From assembly GCA_004525275.1 (NCBI GenBank), contig SPCO01000002.1, forward strand, positions 1-26,238: 26,238 nt of DNA, given 5' to 3'. Position 1 is the first letter of the stretch; every line of letters begins with the position of its first letter. The notes beneath the pieces were generated by a model, which was not told where the DNA came from, made no database searches, and saw only the letters and a list, made by a program, of their open reading frames with translations. A program made the position numbers and the translations under genes. Shown here piece by piece: positions 1 through 7,997 of the stretch. The DNA is from Thermomicrobiales bacterium (GTDB taxonomy: Bacteria; Chloroflexota; Limnocylindria; Limnocylindrales; CSP1-4).

Positions 1-54
1 GCTTTCGCCGTCGCGCTCGAGGCGGCTCCCGAATCGGTCCTTGGCGCGTCGTGA
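1..54 (+). CDS. 3' end of an unidentified upstream gene (partial)
   Basis: Frame 1 is open from the window edge and ends at TGA 52-54. It encodes a C-terminus reading AFAVALEAAPESVLGAS. The stop overlaps the GTG start of the next gene as GTGA (51-54), the same junction type seen through most of this gene train, which is the main reason to call it a real coding end. Seventeen residues are too few to identify the protein. No function is assigned. Confidence 0.6.
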   Translation, partial: AFAVALEAAPESVLGAS

Positions 55-341
55 ACCCGTTGTACGAGGCCGCCGAAGACCAGCGCGACGAGCTTGTCGA
101 GTTGGTCGCCCGCGAGATCCAGTTACGTGGCCTGGCCGGCCCGGCCGTCCACTTCCTCGAGGCGAGTCGGCCCTACCGGGCGCTCGGGGCAAATGCGATG
201 CTGTTCTTCGACCCGGTGCTCCGTGGCGTCTTCGGCGGCGACCTGGCATCGGCCAGCGAGATCCTGGCCGACGAGACCGGCATCGAACTGCTCATCGCCC
301 GGCTCGAGTCATCGGACGACGAGATGGTCTGGGACGCCTGA
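51..341 (+). CDS. Small conserved protein of unknown function (96 aa)
   Basis: This 96-residue, acidic protein has no recognised catalytic motif. The centre (about residues 30-62) is semi-hydrophobic and contains LEASRPYRALGANAML followed by FFDPVLRGVFGG, and the tail (ILADETGIELLIARLE) looks amphipathic helical. From memory, small cyanobacterial and chloroflexotal proteins with an LES/LEA-x-RP segment followed by a hydrophobic stretch and a short acidic helix look similar, but I cannot name a family. The GTG start at 51 is chosen because it overlaps the upstream stop (GTGA). The frame is open further upstream, but that part reads as an arginine-rich shadow of the previous gene. A 48-base gap follows before the MutL-like gene. 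A soluble or peripheral membrane protein is equally possible. Confidence 0.7.
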   Translation: MNPLYEAAEDQRDELVELVAREIQLRGLAGPAVHFLEASRPYRALGANAMLFFDPVLRGVFGGDLASASEILADETGIELLIARLESSDDEMVWDA

Positions 342-377
342 CCTAGTCGACCTGAACCGGCTGTCGGCCTGGCCGGG

Positions 378-383
378 TAGCAT
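378..383 (+). promoter_or_regulatory. Putative -10 box (TAGCAT) of the MutL-like gene, leaderless arrangement
   Basis: TAGCAT lies so that the expected start of transcription, about 7 bases past the box, coincides with the G of the GTG start at 390. There is no Shine-Dalgarno sequence before that GTG. No good -35 is visible at 16-18 bp spacing, so the call rests on the -10 and on the same geometry at three other genes in the window. Confidence 0.35.
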
Positions 384-389
384 GCACGG

Positions 390-1994
390 GTGACGAGCGA
401 GCCCCGAGCCTTCCTCGCCCTTGACAAGGGTGCTGCCACGGTCGCCGCCGCCTTGATCGGGCGCGTGGCTGGTCGCTGGCGCCTCGTCGGTTCGATCGCG
501 ATGCCGGCCGACGCCCAGCTTGAGGCGGTCATTTCCGTTCTGGGCGATCGTGTCCTCGAGGCCGAACCCGAGTTTGCCGCCGGACTGGGGCTCCGTCCGG
601 GTTCAGTACTGGAGCTCCCGCGCCTCGAAGTCGCCAGTCAGGGGCCTGGCCGCCTCGCTGTCGTGGCCGCCTCGGCCCGCGGGCTCGCACCTCTGGTCGC
701 ATCGGCATCGCGGAGCGGCTGGCGAACTTCGTCGGGGAGCGCCGACGCGATCGATCCGCTGGCGATGTCCATGCTCCTGCTGGACCCAGGAGTGAGCGCG
801 ATCCTCGTCGGCGCCGCCGACCCACCCGGGGTCGACGAGCGCCGCGGCATCGGCGAACTGGCCGCCCTCGTGGCAGCCGTTGCCGAACGGCGCCCGGATC
901 TGACGATCATCCTGGCCGGCGCGATGACCGACCATCTGTCCGCCTTCAGAGATGCCGACCGGCGGTCGGGCGAGATCGTGTTGGCCCCAGCGGCCCAGCG
1001 TGACATGCCCGGCGGCCCGCTGGCCGATCTCCTGCTCGAACTCGCTTTGCCAGCGGGCGATTCGCATCGGTCGCTCGGTCCCGCAGCCGCGACCTTGGCC
1101 GAGGTGCTCGATCGGCAGGTCGATATCGTCGAGATCGGATTCGACGCCGGGACCCGGGTCTCCGCCAGGCCGAACAGTGGGGGAGGCCCTCCAGCCTTTG
1201 ACCTCGCCGTCGTGCCTGCTGCCGCGCTTTCCCATGCAGAACCGGATGACGCCATGGTCGATCGTGTCGGATCCTGGTCGACATGGGGGGCGGACCGGCA
1301 TCGTCTGCGCGATCGACTCCGCGAATTGGACGTTGCGCCATGGAGTGATGCGGCGGGCGAGGGCAGCGCCCTGCGGATGGCTGCCGCCCGGGCGGCCCTC
1401 GCCCGGCTCGCGGAACGGACATCGGATTGGGACCATCGACCGCCGGCCGATCTCGTCGTCGCCGCTGGTGGCGCCTGGGCGGTGGCATCGGCACCGGCCG
1501 TCGCGCTGGCCATCGCCGACGTCCTCCGTCGGCCCGGGGCCAGCCAGTACGCACTCGACCACGCCCGATTGCTGGCACCGCTCGGATCGATCCCTGATCC
1601 GGGTGAGCGGCGGGCCATGATCACCTACCTGCTCGACGACCTCCTCGTGCCTCTCGGGACCTTCGTGACACCGGCCGGGCTCCGCTCCGGCCGAAGCGCC
1701 GGTTCGATGGTCGTCCATGGTTCCGATGGCGATACCGAGCATGATCTGCAGCCGGGTGGCCTGACCCGGGTCAGACTGGCACCGGGCGTGGAAGCCGTGG
1801 CCGAATTCCGTTTCCGGGATACGGTCAAACTCGGGGCGCGCGGCCGTCATTTTGCGGTCGACGTCGCGGGCGGGCTTGGCGGGCTGATCGTCGACCTTCG
1901 CGACGTCCCGCTCAACCTGCCGGAGCGAGCCGATCTCCGCGGTGAACTTCTCGAATCGTGGGAGCAGGCGTTGCTCCATGGGCCTAAGGCATGA
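390..1994 (+). CDS. MutL-like (glutamate mutase L family) ASKHA-fold protein
   Basis: This 534-residue protein resembles the MutL family, named for a gene in the glutamate mutase operon and often thought to be a chaperone or reactivase for B12 mutases. Recognisable parts are an N-terminal phosphate-binding-like strand-turn (ALDKGAATVAAALIG, residues about 9-23), a hydrophobic ILVGAADP segment, a second phosphate-loop-like VEIGFDAGTRVS, and a C-terminus with GGLGGLIVDLRDVPLNLP near the end, as in chloroflexotal homologues. The canonical acidic/Thr phosphate-1 motif is degenerate, so ATP binding is uncertain. No mutE, mutS or other mutase gene is in view, so this is an orphan copy. The stop overlaps the next start as ATGA (1991-1994), and the pair is probably co-translated. 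Family assignment is moderately sure; the role is unknown. Confidence 0.7.
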   Translation: MTSEPRAFLALDKGAATVAAALIGRVAGRWRLVGSIAMPADAQLEAVISVLGDRVLEAEPEFAAGLGLRPGSVLELPRLEVASQGPGRLAVVAASARGLAPLVASASRSGWRTSSGSADAIDPLAMSMLLLDPGVSAILVGAADPPGVDERRGIGELAALVAAVAERRPDLTIILAGAMTDHLSAFRDADRRSGEIVLAPAAQRDMPGGPLADLLLELALPAGDSHRSLGPAAATLAEVLDRQVDIVEIGFDAGTRVSARPNSGGGPPAFDLAVVPAAALSHAEPDDAMVDRVGSWSTWGADRHRLRDRLRELDVAPWSDAAGEGSALRMAAARAALARLAERTSDWDHRPPADLVVAAGGAWAVASAPAVALAIADVLRRPGASQYALDHARLLAPLGSIPDPGERRAMITYLLDDLLVPLGTFVTPAGLRSGRSAGSMVVHGSDGDTEHDLQPGGLTRVRLAPGVEAVAEFRFRDTVKLGARGRHFAVDVAGGLGGLIVDLRDVPLNLPERADLRGELLESWEQALLHGPKA

Positions 1995-2980
1995 GCGCCA
2001 CCGGCGTCCAACTCGTCTCGGTCCGTCAGCTCGTGGCGTCGCCGGTGGATGCGACGTTTCGGCTCTCGCCGGGCGACCGCCCGATCGTCTCCGCGGGCGA
2101 ATCGGTCGTGGTCGGAGCCCCGATCGCAGAACGACTTCGGGACCCACGCCTCGACACGTTCGATATCGCCCCGTCGGCCGTCGAACCTGAACCCGGGGCC
2201 CGCTGGACCGGGCGGGCCCGTCGCGGTGATGGTCATGGGCCGATCGGCGAATACATGTTCGAATGGCATGGACGCTGGCGAGTCGCGACCGGCGACGTCA
2301 CGGATCCCATCGAAACGCCGTTCGCTGGGATCGTTCGCGAGGTGCGGCCGGGAACCGGCATCACGATCAGGGCCGCGGGTCGCGGTATCCCGGGAGTGGT
2401 CGCTTTCGGTACTCCGACCCGTGGTCGACTGCAGGCTGGAGCCGAGGGCGAGCTTCGGTCCGGCGGCCTCGACGTCGGATCAGCCGGGACGATCCTGGTG
2501 GTCGCCTCGCGGGTCGACGCTGAGACGCTGACGCGAGCACGGGCGATGGGCGTCCGCGGAATCGTGGTAGCCGGTCTCTCGAGCAAAGAGCGTCGCGACT
2601 TCCTGGGATCCGAGGCGCGCCAGCGGGCGGCCCTGCACCGTCTTCCGCCGTTCGCGGTCCTTGTCCTGGACGGGGCAGTGCGACGATCGCTGTCGGGTGC
2701 CGTTCAGGCGCTGCTGGGGGCCCTGGCCGGTCGCCAGGTGGCGATCGTTACGGATCCACCGATGCTCATCTTCGATCAACCGAACCTCGTGATCGAGCCG
2801 CCGCCGATCGACCTCGTCCGGATCCGGGCCGGGGCGCTGGCCGGGCGTGAGGGCCGCTTCATCGCAGCGATCGGCCCTCGCCGCTTCCAGGGCGGTGCCC
2901 GTCTCGAAGCCGCGATCGTCCACCTTCCCGACGGCACGGAGGCCGCCATCCCGATCGGCGACCTGGAACGGTACGTCTGA
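1991..2980 (+). CDS. Uncharacterised protein with KOW-like C-terminus, partner of the MutL-like gene
   Basis: The 329-residue product has no signal peptide or membrane segment. The middle (about residues 108-150) reads like a lipoyl or barrel-sandwich-type segment (PIETPFAGIVREVRPG, then ITIRAAGRGIPG). Residues about 160-260 alternate strand and helix with GTILVVASRVDAETL and a VRGIVVAGLSSKE turn, suggesting a Rossmann-like lobe. The last 55 residues resemble a KOW/SH3-like barrel: VRIRAGALAGREGRFIAAI, then AAIVHLPDGTEAAIPIGDLE. Similar two-gene units (MutL-like plus this protein) occur, to my recollection, in other Chloroflexota. The ATG overlaps the upstream stop (ATGA), and tsaE follows after 7 bases. 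Function is unknown; a scaffold or nucleic-acid contact through the KOW-like tail is only a guess. Confidence 0.75.
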   Translation: MSATGVQLVSVRQLVASPVDATFRLSPGDRPIVSAGESVVVGAPIAERLRDPRLDTFDIAPSAVEPEPGARWTGRARRGDGHGPIGEYMFEWHGRWRVATGDVTDPIETPFAGIVREVRPGTGITIRAAGRGIPGVVAFGTPTRGRLQAGAEGELRSGGLDVGSAGTILVVASRVDAETLTRARAMGVRGIVVAGLSSKERRDFLGSEARQRAALHRLPPFAVLVLDGAVRRSLSGAVQALLGALAGRQVAIVTDPPMLIFDQPNLVIEPPPIDLVRIRAGALAGREGRFIAAIGPRRFQGGARLEAAIVHLPDGTEAAIPIGDLERYV

Positions 2981-2987
2981 GCGAACG

Positions 2988-3461
2988 ATGTCCACCGCTA
3001 CGCAACGCGAGCGCCGGTTCGTGAGCCCGGATCCGGCCGCGACCACTGCCCTTGGAGCTGCTCTCGGGGCGGTCGCCTGCCCCGCCGACATCGTCTGCCT
3101 GTGGGGCGATCTCGGGGCAGGCAAGACCCACCTGGCCAAGGCCTTCGGGGCGGCGCTCGGGGTCCGCGAAACGATCACGTCACCGAGCTTCATCCTGATG
3201 GCCGAATACCGTGGCCGAATGCCCCTCTTTCACATCGATCTGTACCGCCTTGTGGACGCAACCGATGCGCTCGCCGGCGGGCTCATCGACGACCGCCAGG
3301 TCGAAGGGGTGACCCTCGTGGAATGGCCAGAGCGACTCGGGTCCGCGCTCCCGGCCGCACGCCTGGACGTGATCATCGACGGGTCGGGCGACGACCCGCG
3401 GACGTTGACCCTGCGATCGATCGGCGAAGGGGCTCTGCGCTACCTCAAGGTCGTGCCGTGA
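2988..3461 (+). CDS. tsaE: tRNA t6A biosynthesis ATPase TsaE
   Basis: TsaE is the P-loop ATPase that works with TsaB and TsaD to add threonylcarbamoyl to A37 of ANN-decoding tRNAs. At 157 residues it has the usual family length. The sequence shows Walker A GDLGAGKT (residues 40-47), the family segment ITSPSFILMAEY, the metal-binding-type LFHIDLYRL (80-88) and the conserved VEWPERL (111-117). The frame is open further upstream, but the ATG at 2988 gives the family's normal length and avoids overlapping the previous gene; a weak purine stretch (GAGCGA) precedes it. The stop overlaps the GTG of tsaB (GTGA, 3458-3461). Its place next to tsaB and tsaD leaves little doubt about the job. Confidence 0.95.
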   Translation: MSTATQRERRFVSPDPAATTALGAALGAVACPADIVCLWGDLGAGKTHLAKAFGAALGVRETITSPSFILMAEYRGRMPLFHIDLYRLVDATDALAGGLIDDRQVEGVTLVEWPERLGSALPAARLDVIIDGSGDDPRTLTLRSIGEGALRYLKVVP

Positions 3462-4138
3462 CGCCATCGTCGTCGCCCGACGATGGCGTGCTCCTGGCCA
3501 TCGATAGCGCCACGACCCAGGTGGTGGTCGCGGTCGGTGGCGTCGACGGAACGCCCCTTGAGACGGCCGAGTGGCCGGCGGGCTATCGCCATGGGGAAAC
3601 GCTCCTGCCGGCGATCGATGAACTGCTCGGCCGTCTCGATATCGGTCGTCCGCGACTCAAGGCCATCGTGGTCGGGACCGGACCCGGGGCGTTCACGGGC
3701 CTGCGGGTCGGCATCGCGACCGCGAAGGGTCTCGCGCACGCGCTCGGGTTGCCGATCATCGGGATATCCACGGCGGACGCGATCCTCGCGCATGCCCCGG
3801 CGCGGTCCATCCTGTTGCTGCCGGCCGGCCCGTCGGATCGCTTGGTCGCTCGACGGGGTGGACCGGCCACCTTGTTGCTGTCTGGCACGGATCCGGAACT
3901 GGCCGACGACGAGACGCTCGTCGCGGTCGACCTGGGCGGGCGTGCCCCGGCGACTGCGGTCGAACTTGGGGACCTCGCCCGCCGCGGGCTCGGGGCCGCT
4001 CTCCTGGTGCTGGGGGCGGCCAGGCTCGCGGCGGGAGACGTGGACGATCTCGCTGGCCTCGTGCCCGACTATGTGACGCTGCCCCGGGGCGTCCAGGCCG
4101 AAGGCGGAGAGGTCGCATGGTCGCACGACCGCCGGTGA
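3458..4138 (+). CDS. tsaB: t6A complex dimerisation subunit TsaB
   Basis: TsaB is the non-catalytic ASKHA paralogue that dimerises with TsaD and is needed for t6A synthesis. The 226-residue protein has the N-terminal LLAIDSATT strand (residues 12-20) and the signature GTGPGAFTGLRVG (73-85) followed by the AKGLAHALGLPIIGIST helix-strand. The C-terminal half is less conserved, as is usual, and ends with the family's VPDYVTLPRG-type strand. The GTG start is set by the GTGA overlap with tsaE. The 3' end overlaps rimI by 22 bases. A protease activity, once suggested for this family (YeaZ), is not supported by any catalytic residues here. Confidence 0.93.
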   Translation: MTPSSSPDDGVLLAIDSATTQVVVAVGGVDGTPLETAEWPAGYRHGETLLPAIDELLGRLDIGRPRLKAIVVGTGPGAFTGLRVGIATAKGLAHALGLPIIGISTADAILAHAPARSILLLPAGPSDRLVARRGGPATLLLSGTDPELADDETLVAVDLGGRAPATAVELGDLARRGLGAALLVLGAARLAAGDVDDLAGLVPDYVTLPRGVQAEGGEVAWSHDRR

Positions 4139-4665
4139 TCCTGCGCATCGAGCCGATGCAGGTCGAGGACCTGCCGGCCGTCCATGCCATCGAGGCTGCA
4201 AGTTTCGACGCGCCCTGGCCGCCCGAGGCCTATCGGAACGACCTCGAAACGAACCGCCTGGCGCAGTATCTCGTGGCCCGCGTCGGCGACGAGGTTGCGG
4301 CCTTCGGTGGGATGTGGCTGATGGTCGACGAGGGCCACATCATCACGTTCGCCGTCCACCCGGCCTGGCGGCGCCAGAAGATCGGGGAGTGCCTGCTGCT
4401 CGCATTCCTCGGTCTGGCCAGCGATCGAGGCGCCCACGAGGCGACCCTCGAGGTGCGTTTGTCGAATGTGCCGGCCCGCCGGCTGTACGAGAAGTACGGG
4501 TTCCGACCGGTCGGGCTTCGACCGCGCTACTACAGCGACAACGGCGAAGACGCCCTGATCATGACCACGGATCCGCTGGCCGGTGCGCCGATGCGCGAGC
4601 GTATCGCCCGACTGCGCGCGGCTATCGACGCGGCTCCCGCACCGTCGCGACAGGACGACGAATGA
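4117..4665 (+). CDS. rimI: Ribosomal-protein-alanine N-acetyltransferase RimI-like (GNAT)
   Basis: This 182-residue GNAT enzyme belongs to the RimI type, which transfers acetyl from acetyl-CoA to the N-terminus of ribosomal protein S18 in E. coli. Visible are the DLPAVHAIE helix, the beta4 strand IITFAVHPAWR, the acetyl-CoA pyrophosphate loop RRQKIG (residues 85-90, with Cys92 where Gly or Ala is usual) and the hallmark NVPARRLYEKYGF (117-129). The ATG at 4117 is preferred because GGAGAGG lies 6 bases upstream; a GTG at 4135 would make a GTGA junction with tsaB and is the alternative. The C-terminus is about 25 residues longer than E. coli RimI. Location between tsaB and tsaD is a very common arrangement and supports the name; the target protein is inferred. 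Confidence 0.88.
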   Translation: MVARPPVILRIEPMQVEDLPAVHAIEAASFDAPWPPEAYRNDLETNRLAQYLVARVGDEVAAFGGMWLMVDEGHIITFAVHPAWRRQKIGECLLLAFLGLASDRGAHEATLEVRLSNVPARRLYEKYGFRPVGLRPRYYSDNGEDALIMTTDPLAGAPMRERIARLRAAIDAAPAPSRQDDE

Positions 4666-5726
4666 GCGGCGGTTTGATCCTGTCCATCGAGTCGTCGTGC
4701 GATGAGACCGCGATCGCGGTCATCGAGGACGGCTGGCGGATCCGCTCCAATGTCGTCGCTTCACAGGTCGCGCTGCATGCCCCATCCGGTGGGATCGTGC
4801 CTGAAGTGGCCGCGCGCGCCCATCTGCGCTGGATCGTGCCGGTCCTCAACGATGCGTGGGACGACGCTGATGCCGCCTGGGACGATATCGAGGCGATCGC
4901 GGTCACCTATGGGCCGGGTCTGGCCGGGTCGCTGCTCGTCGGGGTCAACTTCGCCAAGGCACTCGCTTGGGTCCATGACCGGCCACTGATCGGAGTCAAC
5001 CACCTCGAGGGCCATATCTACGCAGCCTGGCTCCGCGATCCCGGGGAGGCGGATCGAGCGGATCCCATCTTCCCGCTCGTCGCGCTCGTGGTTTCGGGCG
5101 GCCACACGTTCCTGGCGGAGATGCGCGATCACCTTACCTATCGGCTGCTTGGCTCGACCTTGGACGACGCGGCTGGCGAGGCGTTCGACAAGGTCGGTCG
5201 TCTGCTCGGGCTCGGCTACCCGGGTGGTCCCGCGATCGGCCGTGCCGCAGAGTCGGCGATCCGCCACGACCGGGTCTTCCCGCGAGCTTGGCTGGGGGAC
5301 TCGTTCGACCTCAGCTTCTCGGGACTCAAGACGGCGGCTCGACGGATCATCGCGGAGGCGCGGGCCGATGCAGGGCATGCTTCAGACCCCGATGCGGCGC
5401 TCCCCGCCGAGGTCGTGGCGGATCTCGCCTGGGGGTTCCAGGATGCCGTCGTCGACGTGCTCGTGGCCAAGACCATCCGCGCGGCAGAGGAGACAGGTGC
5501 GCGCTCGATCGTGATGGGAGGCGGTGTCGCCGCGAACGGCGAGTTGCGTTCTCGCTTGACCGGCGAGGCGGAGGCCCGCGGTATCCCGCTGATCGTGCCC
5601 CGTCCGGCCCTGTGTACCGACAACGGCGCGATGATCGGGGCAGCCGGGGCTCGACGGTTCGCGGCGGGCGACCGTTCCGGGCTGGACCTCGATGCTCGGC
5701 CGTCCCTGCCATTGGCCGTCCGTTGA
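4662..5726 (+). CDS. tsaD: tRNA N6-threonylcarbamoyltransferase TsaD
   Basis: TsaD is the catalytic ASKHA-fold subunit that moves the threonylcarbamoyl group from TC-AMP to A37 of tRNA. The 354-residue length is typical. It carries SIESSCDETAIAVI near the N-terminus, SGGIVPEVAAR, the metal-binding pair in HLEGH (His114 and His118), the VVSGGHTFL loop, the DDAAGEAFDKVGRLLGLGYP signature and the C-terminal GGGVAANGELRSRL nucleotide loop. The start is fixed by ATGA overlap with rimI. With tsaE and tsaB alongside, the later half of the t6A pathway is complete here; the TsaC/Sua5 step is not in the window. Confidence 0.96.
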   Translation: MSGGLILSIESSCDETAIAVIEDGWRIRSNVVASQVALHAPSGGIVPEVAARAHLRWIVPVLNDAWDDADAAWDDIEAIAVTYGPGLAGSLLVGVNFAKALAWVHDRPLIGVNHLEGHIYAAWLRDPGEADRADPIFPLVALVVSGGHTFLAEMRDHLTYRLLGSTLDDAAGEAFDKVGRLLGLGYPGGPAIGRAAESAIRHDRVFPRAWLGDSFDLSFSGLKTAARRIIAEARADAGHASDPDAALPAEVVADLAWGFQDAVVDVLVAKTIRAAEETGARSIVMGGGVAANGELRSRLTGEAEARGIPLIVPRPALCTDNGAMIGAAGARRFAAGDRSGLDLDARPSLPLAVR

Positions 5727-6613
5727 CTGGGCCCGTCTCCGCGCGAGTCCGAGTCGATCCCGATTCTGTCCGGGCCACGCTCAAGGCTGCGGGCCTCCGC
5801 CCGCGCCACCGGCTGTCGCAGAACTTTCTCGCCGACACAGACGTGCTCGACGCGATCTTGCTCGAGGCTGCTTCGGGTGCTGGCCGACGTGTCCTGGAAA
5901 TCGGACCTGGACTCGGGCTGCTGACGGGGGGGCTGCTTGCCTCCGGCGCGGACGTGACGGCCGTCGAGCTCGATCGCGGACTGGCCGACTTCCTGCGCGA
6001 CCGCTTCAGCGAGGGCCATGCCCTGCGATTGATCGAAGGGGACGCCCTCGACCAGGATCTCGTCCACCTGGTCGAGCCGCCCTACGACGTCGTCGCCAAC
6101 CTGCCCTATCACATCACGAGCCCGATCCTGCACGCTCTGCTCGGCACTCCGCCGCGACCGGACCGCCTCGTCCTGATGGTCCAGCGCGAGGTCGCCGAGC
6201 GTATCGCGGCAGCGCCCGGGAAGATGAGCTATCTGTCCGTCTTCGTTCAATATCACGCCAAGGTACGGATCGCGCTGCGGGTCCCAGCGGCGGCGTTCGA
6301 ACCGGAGCCCGCGGTCGAATCGGCGGTCATCGTGGTCGAGCCGTTCGCCGCCGACGATCGCCTCGATCCCGAGACCGAGGACCAGTTGTGGCGGCTGGTC
6401 CAGGCCGCATTCCGCGAGCGCCGAAAGATGATCCACAACGTTCTCAGTCGGCAGCTTCCGGTGGATGCTGGTCGAGTGGGCGCGGCGCTGGAGACGGCAG
6501 GCATCGCGGCCGACCGTCGCCCGCAGACGCTGGCCGTCGGGGAGTGGCTGGCCCTGCGCGAGGCACTCGGACCGATCGGTCCGGACGGCCGCGGTCGACG
6601 AGGCGCGTCGTGA
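5723..6613 (+). CDS. rsmA: 16S rRNA (adenine1518-N6/adenine1519-N6) dimethyltransferase RsmA
   Basis: RsmA (KsgA) dimethylates two adjacent adenosines in helix 45 of 16S rRNA using S-adenosylmethionine. The sequence has the N-terminal SQNFL (residues 32-36), SAM motif I EIGPGLG (59-65), acidic motif II VELD, the catalytic ANLPYHITSPIL (125-136) and MVQREVAERI. The start is unusual: the only fitting initiation codon is TTG at 5723, overlapping the tsaD stop as TTGA, giving 296 residues, slightly longer than the family norm. No ATG or GTG lies close enough to serve before SQNFL. No Shine-Dalgarno is evident, so translation probably depends on coupling to tsaD. The stop overlaps ispE (GTGA). Confidence 0.94.
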   Translation: MTGPVSARVRVDPDSVRATLKAAGLRPRHRLSQNFLADTDVLDAILLEAASGAGRRVLEIGPGLGLLTGGLLASGADVTAVELDRGLADFLRDRFSEGHALRLIEGDALDQDLVHLVEPPYDVVANLPYHITSPILHALLGTPPRPDRLVLMVQREVAERIAAAPGKMSYLSVFVQYHAKVRIALRVPAAAFEPEPAVESAVIVVEPFAADDRLDPETEDQLWRLVQAAFRERRKMIHNVLSRQLPVDAGRVGAALETAGIAADRRPQTLAVGEWLALREALGPIGPDGRGRRGAS

Positions 6614-7617
6614 CCGTGACTGGCGGCGACCCGCTCCGTCGCCTGACCCCCGTCGTGCGCCTGGCTCCGGCCAAGCTCAATCTGACCCTGGCCGTGGTCG
6701 CGCGTCGAGACGACGGTTTCCACACCCTGCACTCGGTGTTCGTGCCCCTCGGCCTCGCCGACCGACTGAGCCTCGCCCCGGTCGGCGGCCACCGCGATAC
6801 GCTCCACGTCACCGGGTTCGACGCCGGTCCACCGGCTGACAGCCTGGTGTTCCGGGCGCTCGCGGGGGCGCGCGCTGCGGTCGGTGGCGGCTGGACGGGC
6901 GGACCGGGCCCGGCACCGGCCCTGGCGGTCAGGCTGGACAAGCGGATCCCGGTGGCTGCCGGCCTCGCTGGCGGCTCGTCCGACGCCGCCGCTACGCTGG
7001 ACGGGGCACTCGAAGCGTGGGGCGCTGAACTCGACGATGACGCGCGGCAGGCCACGGCCGCCCGAATCGGGTCGGACGTGCCCTTCTTCCTCGCCGGCGG
7101 CCCGGCACTCATCCAGGGTCGCGGCGAACAGGTCGTGCCCCTCCACGGTCTTCGCGGCCGGCCCGGTATCGTCCTGGTGACGCCGGTCATGGCGGTCTCG
7201 ACGACGGACGTCTTCGCCGCCTTTGATGCGATCCGGACCCACGGCGACGACGCGGTCAGGATGTCGTCTGTGCACCTGGCCGAGGAACTCCGGGCCGGAC
7301 TCACGGCCGACAACCTCGTGGCACGGGCCGGTGTTCTCGCCTCGGCCAACGACCTGCTGCAGGCGACTTCACTCGTGGAGCCGACGCTGATCCCGTTCAA
7401 GCGGGCGCTCAGTCGGTTGCTCAGGCGTCCCATCGGCCTGTCAGGATCGGGTCCGACGCTGTGGGCGCTCTATGCTTCCGAGGCGGAAGCTATGGCTACC
7501 GCGGAGACCGTGCGATCCGCGCTTGGAGACGGTAGTCTCACGGCGCCTGGGACGGGCCAGCCGTCGATCGTCGCGACCGCCATCGTGGGTCATGACCAGC
7601 AAGGGAGTGAGGGATGA
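6610..7617 (+). CDS. ispE: 4-diphosphocytidyl-2-C-methyl-D-erythritol kinase IspE
   Basis: IspE is the GHMP kinase of the MEP isoprenoid pathway, phosphorylating the 2-hydroxyl of CDP-methylerythritol. Evidence is the N-terminal APAKLNLTLAVVARRDDGFH (residues 19-38, catalytic-type Lys22), the ATP loop GLAGGSSDAA (118-127), GSDVPFFL with the catalytic-type Asp156, and the C-terminal SGSGPTLWALY. The 335-residue length is a little above the usual 280-310 because of a Gly/Ala/Pro-rich insert near residues 88-106 and a longer tail. GTG at 6610 overlaps the rsmA stop. The rsmA-ispE order is common in bacteria. The polyprenyl synthase 3 kb downstream uses products of the same pathway. Confidence 0.94.
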   Translation: MTVTGGDPLRRLTPVVRLAPAKLNLTLAVVARRDDGFHTLHSVFVPLGLADRLSLAPVGGHRDTLHVTGFDAGPPADSLVFRALAGARAAVGGGWTGGPGPAPALAVRLDKRIPVAAGLAGGSSDAAATLDGALEAWGAELDDDARQATAARIGSDVPFFLAGGPALIQGRGEQVVPLHGLRGRPGIVLVTPVMAVSTTDVFAAFDAIRTHGDDAVRMSSVHLAEELRAGLTADNLVARAGVLASANDLLQATSLVEPTLIPFKRALSRLLRRPIGLSGSGPTLWALYASEAEAMATAETVRSALGDGSLTAPGTGQPSIVATAIVGHDQQGSEG

Positions 7618-7997
7618 GCCGCCACGCCGTTTCAACCAGCGGAGCGCCCGCCGCGATCGGGCCATACAGCCAGGGGATCGTCGCCGATGGGTTCCTCTTC
7701 AGCGCTGGCCAGGCAGCGCTCGATCCGGCTACCGGAATGCTCGTGGAAGGTGGGATAGAACCCGAAACCGAGCGGGTGATGGCCAACCTGACCGCCGTCC
7801 TCGACGCTGCTGGCTGCGCCTGGGGGGATGTCATCAAGACCACCGTCTTTCTGATCGACATGGCCGATTTCGCGACCGTCAACGCGATCTACGGGCGCTA
7901 TGTCGGCGACCCGCCGCCGGCCCGATCGACGGTCGCGGTCGCGGCACTGCCGAAGGGTGCCCGGGTCGAGATCGAGGTCATCGCGAGGCTCGGTTGA
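7614..7997 (+). CDS. ridA: RidA family reactive-intermediate deaminase
   Basis: The 127-residue protein belongs to the YjgF/YER057c/UK114 (Rid) family; RidA proper hydrolyses reactive enamines/imines made by PLP enzymes. The family signatures IGPYSQGIVADGFLFSAGQ (residues 15-33), DVIKTTVFLIDMADF and the active-site PPARSTV with Arg104, followed by VEIEVIA (118-124), are all present, so deaminase activity is plausible. The ATG overlaps the ispE stop (ATGA) and has a good GGAGTGAGGG Shine-Dalgarno just upstream. The last codon and stop (GGT TGA) overlap the -35 of the next promoter. Subfamily (RidA versus Rid1-7) is not settled by reading alone. Confidence 0.92.
   Translation: MSRHAVSTSGAPAAIGPYSQGIVADGFLFSAGQAALDPATGMLVEGGIEPETERVMANLTAVLDAAGCAWGDVIKTTVFLIDMADFATVNAIYGRYVGDPPPARSTVAVAALPKGARVEIEVIARLG

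Noticed and set aside
603..2147. 514-codon open frame on the minus strand across the MutL-like gene
   Set aside because: Arg/Pro/Gly-rich shadow of the plus-strand gene with no recognisable domain; long antisense frames are expected at this base composition.
2847..2987. Upstream extension of tsaE to an ATG at 2847
   Set aside because: It would overlap the previous gene by 134 bases and add 47 residues of Ser/Arg-rich shadow sequence absent from the family.
5216..6436. 406-codon minus-strand frame over tsaD and rsmA
   Set aside because: Antisense shadow; all family motifs are on the plus strand.
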